NCBI GenBank assembly: GCA_013215165.1
Contig: JABSRG010000035.1
Coordinates: forward strand, 1 to 37,706
Length of the DNA stretch: 37,706 nt
Reading direction: 5' to 3'
DNA from: Opitutales bacterium
GTDB lineage: Bacteria; Verrucomicrobiota; Verrucomicrobiia; Opitutales; JABSRG01
The translations under genes and the position numbers were made by a program. The notes beneath the pieces were generated by a model. That model was not told the origin of the DNA, searched no databases, and saw nothing but the letters and a program-made list of their open reading frames with translations. This document shows positions 15,678 through 26,500 of this stretch, piece by piece; position 1 is the first letter of the stretch; each line of letters opens with the position of its first letter.

Positions 15678-17426
15678 TTACTCAGAAACCGAGTTTGCGT
15701 AACCCAGGTCATAGGCCTCAACGAGGACTTCGCCCGAATCGGTATCTGTTTCGCCGGAAACAACAACTGCATAGGATCCAGCGTCAAGAGTCAGGATAGC
15801 TGCGGTATCTGTTGAAAGAACTGGCGCAACTGCTGAGGGAAATGTCGTAGAAGAATCGAAATCATCAACTACAGCAACTGAAACGAATTCAGTTCCGTTA
15901 AAACGAAATAGAGTCATTGTAGGGTCTTCGAGGGTATCTACACCTTCGTCAGAGATAGACTTAGCAGCAAGATACATATCGGTCGTCGCGGTCAGGATGA
16001 ATCCAACGTTAACCTCTGCACCAGGATTTACCGTCAAACGCGAAGACACTGCTGTAATTGAACTAGTCTCGGCTCCAGAAGTATCTGCAAGAAACCCATA
16101 CTCATCCAGAGCTGTCCAACCAGCGATCCAAAGCTCAGCATTCGGATCAAATGCTCCGCGATATCCGGTCTGAACGAAGAAGTCACCATCTGGAACAGCT
16201 GCAGCACCATAAATGGCTGGGCTGTCGGCCGATGGACGAGGATCCAAAGTGCCGTCACCAGCGATCGAGATGGAGTTCAAGAGAGGATTGGTGACTTCGT
16301 TGTTCCCCGCAGTAATCACTGAGGTAATATCAACATTGTCGCCCGTCAAATCCTGGATTCCCGCAACCGTGTTATTGTCTGATACTGAAGACCACCAGAT
16401 TCCATTAACGAAATTAAGGCGATCAAGAGAGAGGTCTTCAGAGATGTCAGACTCGATAAGAAAGAGTTTATCGAAGTTGGTGAAGATGGAATTGTAATAT
16501 TCACTACCAGCATTGTCTCGGATATTAAGAGCAGTGTTTTCTCCCCAACCGATAGCAGTCACGTTTGCCAAAACACCTTCTCCAAGTGGAGTTGCTTCGA
16601 ATTTTGGTGAAGTGGCACCGTCGTGCTCACCAGCCTTGTCCCCTGCATCTTCAGTAGCTTCACGCTGAATGTGGAAGACGAACTGCATTTTACCGCGCCA
16701 GCCTTGATCATAATCAACACCGTCGTCGTATCCAAAGGCGTTGACAAAATACTTCACGTCTACAGTTCCACCGAAGAATTCAATCGCATCATCCTTATTC
16801 GCGAAAACCTCGATGAACTCGATAGTCGTTTCTGATCCCACACCACCAAGGGTGAGACCGTTGATCTCATTGTCGGCACCAACTACTGAGCCCCCATGGC
16901 GAATGCTGACATAACGGAGAGTTCCTGAATTATCGTCATCATCACTTCCACCAAAGGTAATTAATTCTTCAATTCCAGCTCCCTCAAATCCCTCGATCTG
17001 GTCGGTAATGGGATCAGTAAAAGTGGTCTCACTGTCAGCGCGTGAGTTGATTGACGCGTCACCTAAGATAATTAGACCACCCCATAATGCCGCGTCATCT
17101 GCCGTGAGGTCGCCCTCCTGAGCCAGAATAGAAGTAAAGACGATCGGAGCATCTGCAGTTCCCTGAGCGTCGATCGTCGAGCCGACTGTAATAATGAGAG
17201 CAGACGCGGGCTCGGTCTCCTCACCATATATTGTAGTTCCAGCTTCGATGGTCAGCTCTGCTCCCTCGGTGACAAAAATTTGCCCGTCGAGAACGTAGGT
17301 ATTGTCTGCCGACCAAGTTGTATCCGTCGTGATGTTTTCACTAACGGTGATTTCCGCTGCAAAAGCTGCAGTTACAGAGAAAGCAGCAGAGGTTATTAGT
17401 TTCGTGATTGAGTTATTCATGGTCAT
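15678..17426 (-). CDS. Secreted beta-rich protein linked to TonB receptor
   Basis: This 582-residue protein has a signal peptide ending near TAAFAA. Early on, YVLDGQIFVTEGAELTIEAG and IDAQGTADAPIVFTS match the start of secreted right-handed beta-helix-like proteins that often accompany carboxypeptidase-domain TonB receptors. The middle contains WGGLIILGDA and IRHGGSVVG. The C-terminal 120 residues (TVNPGAEVNVGFIL, DPTMTLFRFNG, LDAGSYAVVVSG, VEAYDL) match a beta domain very common in secreted Opitutae proteins. It follows the receptor gene by 24 bases and precedes a strong terminator. It is probably a surface or periplasmic partner of the receptor; substrate unknown. Confidence 0.75.
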   Translation of the reverse strand: MTMNNSITKLITSAAFSVTAAFAAEITVSENITTDTTWSADNTYVLDGQIFVTEGAELTIEAGTTIYGEETEPASALIITVGSTIDAQGTADAPIVFTSILAQEGDLTADDAALWGGLIILGDASINSRADSETTFTDPITDQIEGFEGAGIEELITFGGSDDDDNSGTLRYVSIRHGGSVVGADNEINGLTLGGVGSETTIEFIEVFANKDDAIEFFGGTVDVKYFVNAFGYDDGVDYDQGWRGKMQFVFHIQREATEDAGDKAGEHDGATSPKFEATPLGEGVLANVTAIGWGENTALNIRDNAGSEYYNSIFTNFDKLFLIESDISEDLSLDRLNFVNGIWWSSVSDNNTVAGIQDLTGDNVDITSVITAGNNEVTNPLLNSISIAGDGTLDPRPSADSPAIYGAAAVPDGDFFVQTGYRGAFDPNAELWIAGWTALDEYGFLADTSGAETSSITAVSSRLTVNPGAEVNVGFILTATTDMYLAAKSISDEGVDTLEDPTMTLFRFNGTEFVSVAVVDDFDSSTTFPSAVAPVLSTDTAAILTLDAGSYAVVVSGETDTDSGEVLVEAYDLGYANSVSE

Positions 17427-17450
17427 TTTGGATTTCTAATTAACTGATTG

Positions 17451-20417
17451 CTAATTAAAAGAGTAGGAGGCCCCTATCGAGAAGCTCATACCTCGTGAAT
17501 AGGAGGAGTAAATAATCTCCTCATTTTGTAATGAAACAGTCTTTTCAAAGTCAGGGTCTAAAAGGTTCTCCGCTTTTAGCTTTAAGCTCCATCGATCGCC
17601 GAGCTGTTTTGAAATAATAAGATCTAGGTTTGGAGCAGGTTGTTCAAAAACGTCAGGGAGTGGTCCTGATGTAACAAGGTCCAAGCTCTCTCCCACTATG
17701 TTGAATGCCAAAGTGGCAACCAGCCCCCATTCAGGGTTATTATAGGTAGTATCAAGATTAAATGTATATTGAGATTGCCCAACCAATTCTCTTATACTTT
17801 CGAAATCCGGTATAACGCTTCTTAGTGATGCGAGTTCGTCATCAGGAATACTAACCTCGGAATCTATGTAAGCGAAATTAGTTCCAAAACTCCAATTTGA
17901 AAGTGCATCAGAGATAAATCCAAGGCCCTTGCGAAACTCGATTTCCACACCTTGGACTTTTCCCTCCTCAACGTTTTGGGGCGTGATAGCGCCCGTAGAA
18001 TCAAGGATTTGCTCTATCGGGTTAGCCAGTTCTTTGTAAAAAAGGCTTACCGCTATGATTTCACCGTCATTTGGAAACCACTCCCAACGGAGATCAAAAT
18101 TGTCTATCTCGGTAAGCTCCAAGTTGGGATTTCCTCGATAAACCTGATCGGTGAAATTATCTGAAATACGAATATCCGTTAGCTCTTTATATGTAGGTCG
18201 AGCCATCGTTTTCCCGTAGGCAAAACGCAAATTCTGTCGCTCATTAATAGAGTAGACCAAGCTAAACGCTGGCAAAAAGCTTTCTTCCTCTAATAGACCT
18301 GCCTCCGCAAGCGTATTTGTTGGCGTAGTCTTAATATCAGTAGTTTCAAAACGCGCCCCTGTGATCACGCGAAAATCCTCAAAAAATTTGAAGTCCACCA
18401 TAGCATAGGCTGCTTTTATAACTTGCTTTCCTGTATAGTTATTAAGTGTAGATGCGCGCTCAATAACGTTTCCGAATTCAACACTGTCTTCTGTTCTTTC
18501 TGTAATACCCACAGGGTTGGGGTAGTTGAAAAGTGACTCCTCAGAATTGGGAGATATCCTGAAGTTAAATGAATCTTCTATGCGGTTACGGTCGCCATAG
18601 CCATATAGCCCTCCGAACTTTAAGCTGAGATCTAAATCCCTGAACTGCTTAAAATTGTAAGTCATATCAACAGAAAGTTCCGAATTCCGGTCAGTCAGAT
18701 CGCGAAATATCCGAGATGAATCAGAACCTGAACGATCTTCAAAAACCCCATCTGCCATATTGTAGCGATAGCCAAATGCTCGATAATCAGGCTGCTGCTG
18801 CGTACTTCTAGCCAGCGATAGTTGCCACTCCATTTTCCACTCGTCGTCTTCTCCCCAAACTGACTCCGTAGCCAACTGCACAGATGAAAGAGAACGTTCC
18901 GTGTAGATAATGTCGTAAACAGCGTTCAAGAGACTAACTGCATCGTTTGGATCTTCTCCGATTCCTCGCCGGACATTATCGTCGCCGGACTGATTGTGAA
19001 AAAGATCCAGTGTAATTTTGTGAGACTCCGAAGGCTTGAAAGCTAACTTTCCGAACAACCCCCAGTTCACAGACTGTGTCGATGAGGTCGTTCCCAAAGG
19101 TTGAATGCCTAGATCAGTATTTTCTAAATTCGCAAAACTTTCGCCAAATCCAGAGCTGTAATCCGACAGATTTGTTGAAAAAATTCGGTTATATTGAACT
19201 TCCGTTCCTTCAAAATCCAGAGCCTGAAATCGATTTGTGATCCCGTCATCATAAAACGATGAACTCGCATCATATGTCAGGCTAAAAATGTAACCTAGTT
19301 GCTTTTCACTCTCGAAATCGAATCGATCGCCAAATGCAACTGAGAATCCACCATTTGGAAGAGCGTTGTCTTCCGAGGGGAAATAAGTGTCGTTTGAAAA
19401 AGCACGTGTGGCCGAATTCAGTTCTTCGGCCAATGAGAAATCTCCAGAACGTGCCAGTATCTGTGCCCGACGGGGTGAGGGTATCTCCTCTGGTAAACTA
19501 GAAGGGAGCTCACGACTACCGTCGTCCATGCCCAGCCAATCAGTTCCTCCTCCAGGAACGACAAGTATATCTTTTCCAGTAGTTTTTGTATTGTAGCTTA
19601 GAGAACCAGAAACCTTATAAAACCACCCATCAGGAAAATCCTTAGTTTTGATGTTTACGGATCCTCCAGAGAAGGCACCCGGCTGATCCGGTGTGAAAGA
19701 CTTGCTTGTTACAATGCTCTCGAGGAGATCACTGGGAAACTGATCAATCTGAACTGCACGACGGTCGGGATCTGAACTAGGGATAGACGCTCCGTTCAGT
19801 AGGGTGTTTGAATACCTATCTCCAAGTCCACGGATGACTACATATTTGCCATCCTGGACCGACGCACCTGTAACCTTTGTCATTGCCTCAGCCGCATCTC
19901 CTAACCCCAGACTTGAGAATAAATCTGAACCAATCGCATCACTTACGGATGCGGACTTCTGTCGGTCAGCGAGGAGCGCCAGGGAATTTGAGACGACCGC
20001 TTCATACTCCACAACGAAGGCTTCGAGTTCGACAACACCTTCTTCAAGAAGTTTATCGGCTTCTGATACCGCACGGGGCAAACCCAGCTCCAAGGGAGAG
20101 GTGACGCCTGCTTCGACTATCACATTATCCACCTGGATCACTTGGTAGCCATCACGATCAAACGTGACATTCACACTGCCAGTAGGAATATCCTCCAGGC
20201 TGTAGCGGCCATCCAAGTCGGTAGTCGCACTTATCCCCGTTCCCTCTACGACTACTTTCGCACCGATGAGGGGCATAGCGGTATCAAGATCAACTACCAG
20301 ACCAGCGATCCTTCCAGTGGCAGCAACGGCTTCTGTATCTTGTGAAAAAGTTTGAGTCACGCCTGCGATGCAAAGCGCACCGCAGAAAGCGAGTAATCGG
20401 GAGAGTAATGTGTGCAT
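17451..20417 (-). CDS. TonB-dependent receptor with carboxypeptidase-like N-terminal domain
   Basis: This outer-membrane receptor of 988 residues has a signal peptide (MHTLLSRLLAFCGALCIAG). A carboxypeptidase-regulatory-like beta domain follows at about 34-110 (RIAGLVVDLDTAMPLIGAKV, TTDLDGRYSLEDIP). Then comes a plug domain (VTGASVQDGKYVVIRGLGDR, SGGSVNIKTKDFP) and a 22-strand-type barrel ending in MSFSIGASYSFN. VELEAFVVEYEAV between the first two domains could be the TonB contact. I chose the ATG at 20417 rather than 20430-20456, because it starts the signal peptide. It probably imports an unidentified nutrient together with the downstream secreted protein. By eye, the DNA here is more A/T-rich than its neighbours. 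Confidence 0.92.
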   Translation of the reverse strand: MHTLLSRLLAFCGALCIAGVTQTFSQDTEAVAATGRIAGLVVDLDTAMPLIGAKVVVEGTGISATTDLDGRYSLEDIPTGSVNVTFDRDGYQVIQVDNVIVEAGVTSPLELGLPRAVSEADKLLEEGVVELEAFVVEYEAVVSNSLALLADRQKSASVSDAIGSDLFSSLGLGDAAEAMTKVTGASVQDGKYVVIRGLGDRYSNTLLNGASIPSSDPDRRAVQIDQFPSDLLESIVTSKSFTPDQPGAFSGGSVNIKTKDFPDGWFYKVSGSLSYNTKTTGKDILVVPGGGTDWLGMDDGSRELPSSLPEEIPSPRRAQILARSGDFSLAEELNSATRAFSNDTYFPSEDNALPNGGFSVAFGDRFDFESEKQLGYIFSLTYDASSSFYDDGITNRFQALDFEGTEVQYNRIFSTNLSDYSSGFGESFANLENTDLGIQPLGTTSSTQSVNWGLFGKLAFKPSESHKITLDLFHNQSGDDNVRRGIGEDPNDAVSLLNAVYDIIYTERSLSSVQLATESVWGEDDEWKMEWQLSLARSTQQQPDYRAFGYRYNMADGVFEDRSGSDSSRIFRDLTDRNSELSVDMTYNFKQFRDLDLSLKFGGLYGYGDRNRIEDSFNFRISPNSEESLFNYPNPVGITERTEDSVEFGNVIERASTLNNYTGKQVIKAAYAMVDFKFFEDFRVITGARFETTDIKTTPTNTLAEAGLLEEESFLPAFSLVYSINERQNLRFAYGKTMARPTYKELTDIRISDNFTDQVYRGNPNLELTEIDNFDLRWEWFPNDGEIIAVSLFYKELANPIEQILDSTGAITPQNVEEGKVQGVEIEFRKGLGFISDALSNWSFGTNFAYIDSEVSIPDDELASLRSVIPDFESIRELVGQSQYTFNLDTTYNNPEWGLVATLAFNIVGESLDLVTSGPLPDVFEQPAPNLDLIISKQLGDRWSLKLKAENLLDPDFEKTVSLQNEEIIYSSYSRGMSFSIGASYSFN

Positions 20418-20513
20418 AGATCTAGAAGCGCCTAAAGAAATGGATCCCGAATCCACACGCGCAATCTAGAACTCCGCCCTTAACGGAGCTTTAACATTGT
20501 TACAGAAATAGGG

Positions 20514-23500
20514 CTATTTCGTGACAAATCTCCAGGATGCGTCCTGGAAGGAATACACCCAATAGCCCACAGCTGTTGCTTCACCTACAAATTCCCACGC
20601 GTTCACACTTGAATTGTAAACGTAGGGATAGCTGCCGCTATCGGTCCATGCCCAGCCACTCTCGGGAAAGTATATCCAGAATCCTGAGGTCGATCGCTCA
20701 GCGATATGGATCCAACCCAACTCTGCGTTATAGATCCACGGAGAGAATGTGTCATTGAAAAGGCCGAACCATTCTAACTGGAACCAGCCTGATCGCATCG
20801 GCGCAGCGCGCTGGGCGATGAAGCTGTTCGGCACAGATTGGGCAACGGGATTCGTGGATCTCAACACGGTTCCTAGGGCTCCCCCGACAAAGCTGTACGT
20901 CTCCGAAATCGTCACATTGAAGAGAGCCTGGTCTGTCTTAGAAAGTTGCCTGCTCCAGGCTTCACCCAATTGAGAAAACAAGATGGTGCCCTTGGTTCCT
21001 ACCGCCAGGAATCGATTTGCGCCGTAGCTCACAGAATTTATGACCAATAGGGAGTCGCGGAACACGCGTCGCCAAGTCCTAAAATCCTCGGAAAGGAACA
21101 ATTCGCCCGAGACTGTAGCAATGACAGCTTTATCTCCCGAAGACACCCCAGCGCTGAGACTTGAGGAAGTCGCCACAGATTGTGGCGACCAGCTCTGACC
21201 GTCAGAGGAGGCCTGCAAATTACCTCCATCGCCGAGAGCAAACAGTCGCCCTCCGCCCACAAACAAATCATTCACTTTTGACAACTGTTGCAGGCTTATT
21301 TCTTCAAAAGAGTCCAAGTCCGTAGATCGATATACTTTCCCAAACACAGAACCGATATAATAGGCGCCCTTGAAATACTCGACACACAGAAGGGGTGAAC
21401 TGAAATTTGTAAATCTCGCCTCCCAAGTAACTCCATCGGTGGAAGTATAAATGGAACGATAGGATCCTGATCCAATTGCCCGGAATAACCCGACTGCAAT
21501 CCAACCATTGTTTAGATAAGCTACCTGATGTATCCGAGTCCCAGCATTTAGCACCTGGGACCATTCTCCAGCATTCGCCTGGAAGTAGAGTGTGCCCGAA
21601 GAGGTAGCTGCGACGACATCGTCTCCATTTGACGCAATACTCAAGATGCCCTCATCAACGGGGAAGTCTCGTTCACGCCAACCGCGATTAATGACCTCGA
21701 CACCGACCTGAATCGTCCGCTCGACTTCTGCCGCCGGTAAGAAATCGTCATCGCCTTCCTGCGATGCAGTCACGATAATCGCCCCTTCATCGAGAGCTGT
21801 AAGGATATTATCTTCTAAACTACCAGGACCACTTGTAAGGGCCAAAGTTACCGGGAGACCACTGCTCGCCAAGGCGCTGAGTTCAACCTGTTGCCCCACA
21901 AAATCGTTTGCAAAGACTTCGTCGAAAGTGATCGACTGCTCTGCGCGCTCGACATTAAAGATCTGAATTTCTTCCGACTCGCTAAAATCTGCAGTTGCCG
22001 CCGTAAATGCCCTTACCTGAACACTGCCGGCACCCTGTAAAGTGAGACGATTTCCCTCTATGGTTGCATCACCTTCCAACACCTCAAAGAGAACCGTAGA
22101 ACCACCCGACGCCTTGGCGCTCAGCACAATCGTATTTGGCGAAAACGGCTGGTCTGGGATCTCATCAAAAACAATACTTTGAGCCTGCTTAAGGACTGTT
22201 ATCGTCGCCGTCACCGAATCTGCCGCTTTAAAAGCAGCATCACCTTGCTGGCTGGCTGTCACAATAAACGTACCTTCCTGCAACGGAGTGACAAACTCAT
22301 TAAATTCCCCGGTGAGTCGAGCGATAGAATCATCAGAAACGGAGAATGAAACAGGTAAGCCACTTGAACTACGTGCTACCAGTGGAACCCACTGCTCTCC
22401 CAAACGCACGGCTGCAAATGGCTCAAAGGAAATACTTTGTGCCTCCGCTGGTATAAAGTTTCCAGACGTGCGCACCTCTCCAAACCCCCCTACGAATGCG
22501 TACAAGCCATTTCTAAAATCGGCAGATCGGATCAACTGATTTGTTCCGGTATAGCGCGGGGTCCACGAAGTACCGGAAGAAGAAGACAAGAGCACGCCAT
22601 CTCGCCCAGTCGCGATGAACACATTGTTTGCAAAACTGACATCCACCAGGTCCACCTCGACCTCCGAGTCTACAATTTGCCAGGTGCTCCCCAAGTCGGT
22701 AGAGCGCACAACAAATCCACTTTCTCCCACGGCAACAATCGTTGTCCCGTCAAAAGCTACTGCAGATATATCAGCACTCAGTCCCGAGGCAAGTAATTCC
22801 CAGTCTCCAAGCTCATTTTCGCGGACCACAACCCCCGAATCACCCACGGCCAAGAAACGATTATTTCCTACAGGAACAACGTCTCGGAGAGGCGTGAGTG
22901 TCGGGGATAAAACACTAATCCACGACTCGCCATTGGCGGAGGAGAGGATTGTTCCACTATCGCCGACCGCCACATATTCTCCACCGCTGACAGTAGCAGC
23001 ATATAAATCTTTAACCGTCGGCGTAAAGGCAGACGCCCAGGACTCACCGAATTTTGCAGCTGCCACATCTGAATCCGAGAAAAAAACCGATCCGCTATCC
23101 CCTACGACAACCACTTTTCCCGTGCCAAATACGCCGGAATTCAAATCAACAGATACTCCAGGGTCTCTCAATAGCCAATTTAACCCATCCCCCGAAGTAA
23201 GCAACTGGCCATTATTACCTGCGGAGACAATATACTCTTCACCGAATATGATAGCATTGAAAGGATCAGCGAGGGCGGCATTATATACCCGCCAATCCCG
23301 GCCTGCTTGAGACTGAAGCACACGACCAGAATCGCCGACTCCGATGAAGCCGTATTCTGAGAAAGTAACGCCAGATAGGTCATCGGAGGATTGTGAGAAT
23401 CTTGTCTCTGTTGCGCCGAGAATTCCATCGGTTATTCTTAAAATCGCGCCATCTCGGCCCACAATAGTAAACGCCGGCTCACCATCAGGTTCCCCATAGG

Positions 23501-26500
23501 CTACCCCTTCATAGGGAAATCCTCGCTGAATGCTGGTGAATATCGTCTCTAAAACTAGCGAGCCCGTGCTGATATCTACAGATTGGACGTCCGTTACAGG
23601 AAAGCTATTCGCCTCAGCATATCGATCTCGATTCCGAAAAATCATATTTTCTCCAACCAACATAAAGACACCGTTTCCAGCTGCGATTTCCTTGATCGTG
23701 TCGGTAACGAATCCATCACCTCGCCGAGGGGGTATTCGCCGAACAAAACTGCGACCATCAGTAGAGGTACCAATAGTCGTCGCATTCTCATTTTGCTGCT
23801 TAAATTCGGTTGCAGATCCACCGATCATGAAAATACCATTGTAGAAAGTGGCAGCGAAGAAATCTGGTCCTTCAAAGGCTGGAGTACTCGCAGAAGCCCA
23901 GTTTCTGCCATCGTTCGAGACTAATGCGCCTCCGCCTAGGCCAACGGCGACAAAAGTTGGCACGCCTCCAGGGTCCCCATAGACGACGTCCTGTAAGCCC
24001 GCAAACCAGATAGTATTTTGCTCCCAATCCAACCCATCGGTGGAATACAAAATGTCTCTTTCCCCCACCACTAAAAAGGTGCCATTTCCGTAGGTGATCG
24101 CGTTGAGATTACTTGTTGTCCCAGACTCTACCGTTTGCCAAGAAATCCCATCGCTCGACACCAAAATAAGGCCCTCATCGCCCACTGCAACAATCACACC
24201 GCGTCCTACGATTACCTCATTCAAATCTGTCCCAGTGATTTCAGGAATCTGTGCTTCCCAATCGTCCAAGCCACTCACGATTCCCACGCTAGACGTCAAA
24301 ATAATCCCGTATTCACCGACAGCGACCAACAGATCATTGTCCGAAGATACAAAATTGAGCCCGGTCGCTCCCCCAGATGCAAGTGCCGTCCAGCTTACCC
24401 CATCCTCTGAACTTAGGAAACTAAAGCCTACGCCCACGGCAACGAAGGTATTTCCTGAGTAAATGACGCTATGGATGTCCTCGCGTACTCCCGTTTCTTG
24501 GCGCACCCAAGTCGTTCCAGAATCAGACAGAAGCGCTACTCCGTCCTCACCCACGACAACAAAGCGTCCCCTGCCAAAAGCGACCGAATACAAATAGTCC
24601 GTCGTGAAAGAGACCTGAACGTCCCAGTTTATACCATCGTCCGAAAAAATGATGCGTCCATTATCCCCCACGGCCACCAGCCCGTCACTACCTGCGGCCA
24701 CCGACTGAAGGTCATTACCAGCGCCGCTGCTTCTCACAATCCATGTGGCACCGTTGCTACTCGTAGCTATAGAAAAATCGTCCCCCACAGCCACGAGAAG
24801 ATCCAGCGATGATGAATAAGTCACCGAGCGCAGATCGCCCAATCCGCTGACAATCCGACGCGTCCAGACCGTTCCATTGTTTGAGGTAAAAACCGAGCCC
24901 CCTTCACCCACGACGACAAACTGATCCTGAGATTCGTGGTAGACGACACCATAAAGGTCCTCAGTGAAACCACCTCCCAATGTCGAGGATACCCAAGACG
25001 CTCCATCCGATGACCGAAATAAGCGACCGTTGTCCCCTACGGCCAAATGGATACTTCCATTGAATGCAGATCCATTCACTGAGTCGCGAATGTCAGCATC
25101 GCGCACGGTCCAAGCCACCCCCGAACTAGAGGTCAAAATCACCCCATTACTCCCTCCCGCAATGAATTGACGGTTAAAATAGTGAGCCTCCTGGATATCA
25201 TAAACAAAGCCAGTAGAGCCCTCTTCCCAGAATTGCTTGTCCAAGCTTACCACAGCGTCTCCGGTCTCACCGAGAACAATGATCGTCCCGTTCTCCTCCG
25301 CTACCGTGTTCAGTCCCTTCGCTCTTGACGCGAACTGAACTTCCCAGAAAACCCCGTCGCTCGACTGTAGCAGCGTGCCCTCTTCGCCTACCGCGATAAA
25401 ATCCTCTCCGTCGTAGAGCATATCATTAAGCGAGTTTCGGGTGAAGGAATCCGAAACGCCGACGGTCGTAATCGTCCAACCCGCCTCAGGATTATCCGCC
25501 GTGGCAACTGTTAGATCATCACCCACTGCGACGAAGATCCCCTCACCGTAAGCGATAGAGTTTAGATCGTTGCCATCGACGCTGAGCGAGCGATCCGTCC
25601 AACTCAACGCATTGGCAGAAGTTAACAAGCTGCCATTATCGCCTACCGCAACCAGCCTCGACTCCGCAAAGACAACATCGCGCAGCCTTGAAGAAAATCC
25701 AGACGGAGAGCTACGCTGAGTCCATGTAATACCGTTGGGTGACGTCAATATTGTCCCGGACTCTCCCACTGCGACGAAGAGACCTAATCCAGAAGCGTAG
25801 GTGATGCCTTCAATGTCCGTTGTCACACCTGAATTTCGGTCCGTCCAATTTATGCCGTTCGAGGAAGTACGAACCAAACCACTGCGACCTACTGCGACGA
25901 CAGTGCTACCGTCATCTGCAAATCCCAATACCTCGGAAGTGTTATCAACTGACGGGTTGCTCCATGTCCAGTTATCGAGGTTATTGTTCTGAGAAATCAG
26001 ATCACCCAAATCGATCAAGAAACTCGTCTGAGCCGTCAAATAAAGGTCTGTGGTCGTCTCGACATAACTTGCCGAAACAGAGACCAGGCCACTCCCTTGG
26101 ACGTACAAGATGTTGTTCTCCACCGAAGCATCTCCAAAATCCACTGTCAAGGTGATGTCAGTTGCCAAAGGCGAATCTGCTGTTGCTACCACAGGGGTAA
26201 AGCCCGAAGCCAGAGCTGAGAGTTTAGGAAAAAACTCAATTGCAAAACCTTCATCGGCGAAGGAACTCGATTCATCAACCTGGTAGTTAATGACAACCGG
26301 ATACTGAAAACTAATTGAACGCGTCACGGTAGCAGCTACCGCAATCGCCTCGGTTCCCGACTGATCGGCATCAATCACGACAACGCCTGGTTCAGTTGCA
26401 GCCGTGCTTATTCCCTGCAGAAAATTGGTAAATATAAAATAATCCCCGCCTGCTGGAGGTGCCGATGCACCATCATCGATCGTGTATGTCACTGTGAGTC

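Noticed and set aside
20472-20520. Small hairpins between the giant gene and the TonB receptor (CTCCG..CGGAG; GAAATAG..CTATTTC)
   Set aside because: Short stems without a T-run on the minus strand, and one overlaps the stop codon. Not strong enough to call a terminator.
22288-24812. Many plus-strand open frames opposite the giant repeat gene (for example 22615-23310 and 24094-24462)
   Set aside because: They are antisense shadows of a repetitive gene, Ser/Thr/Pro-rich by codon complement, and have no start signals.
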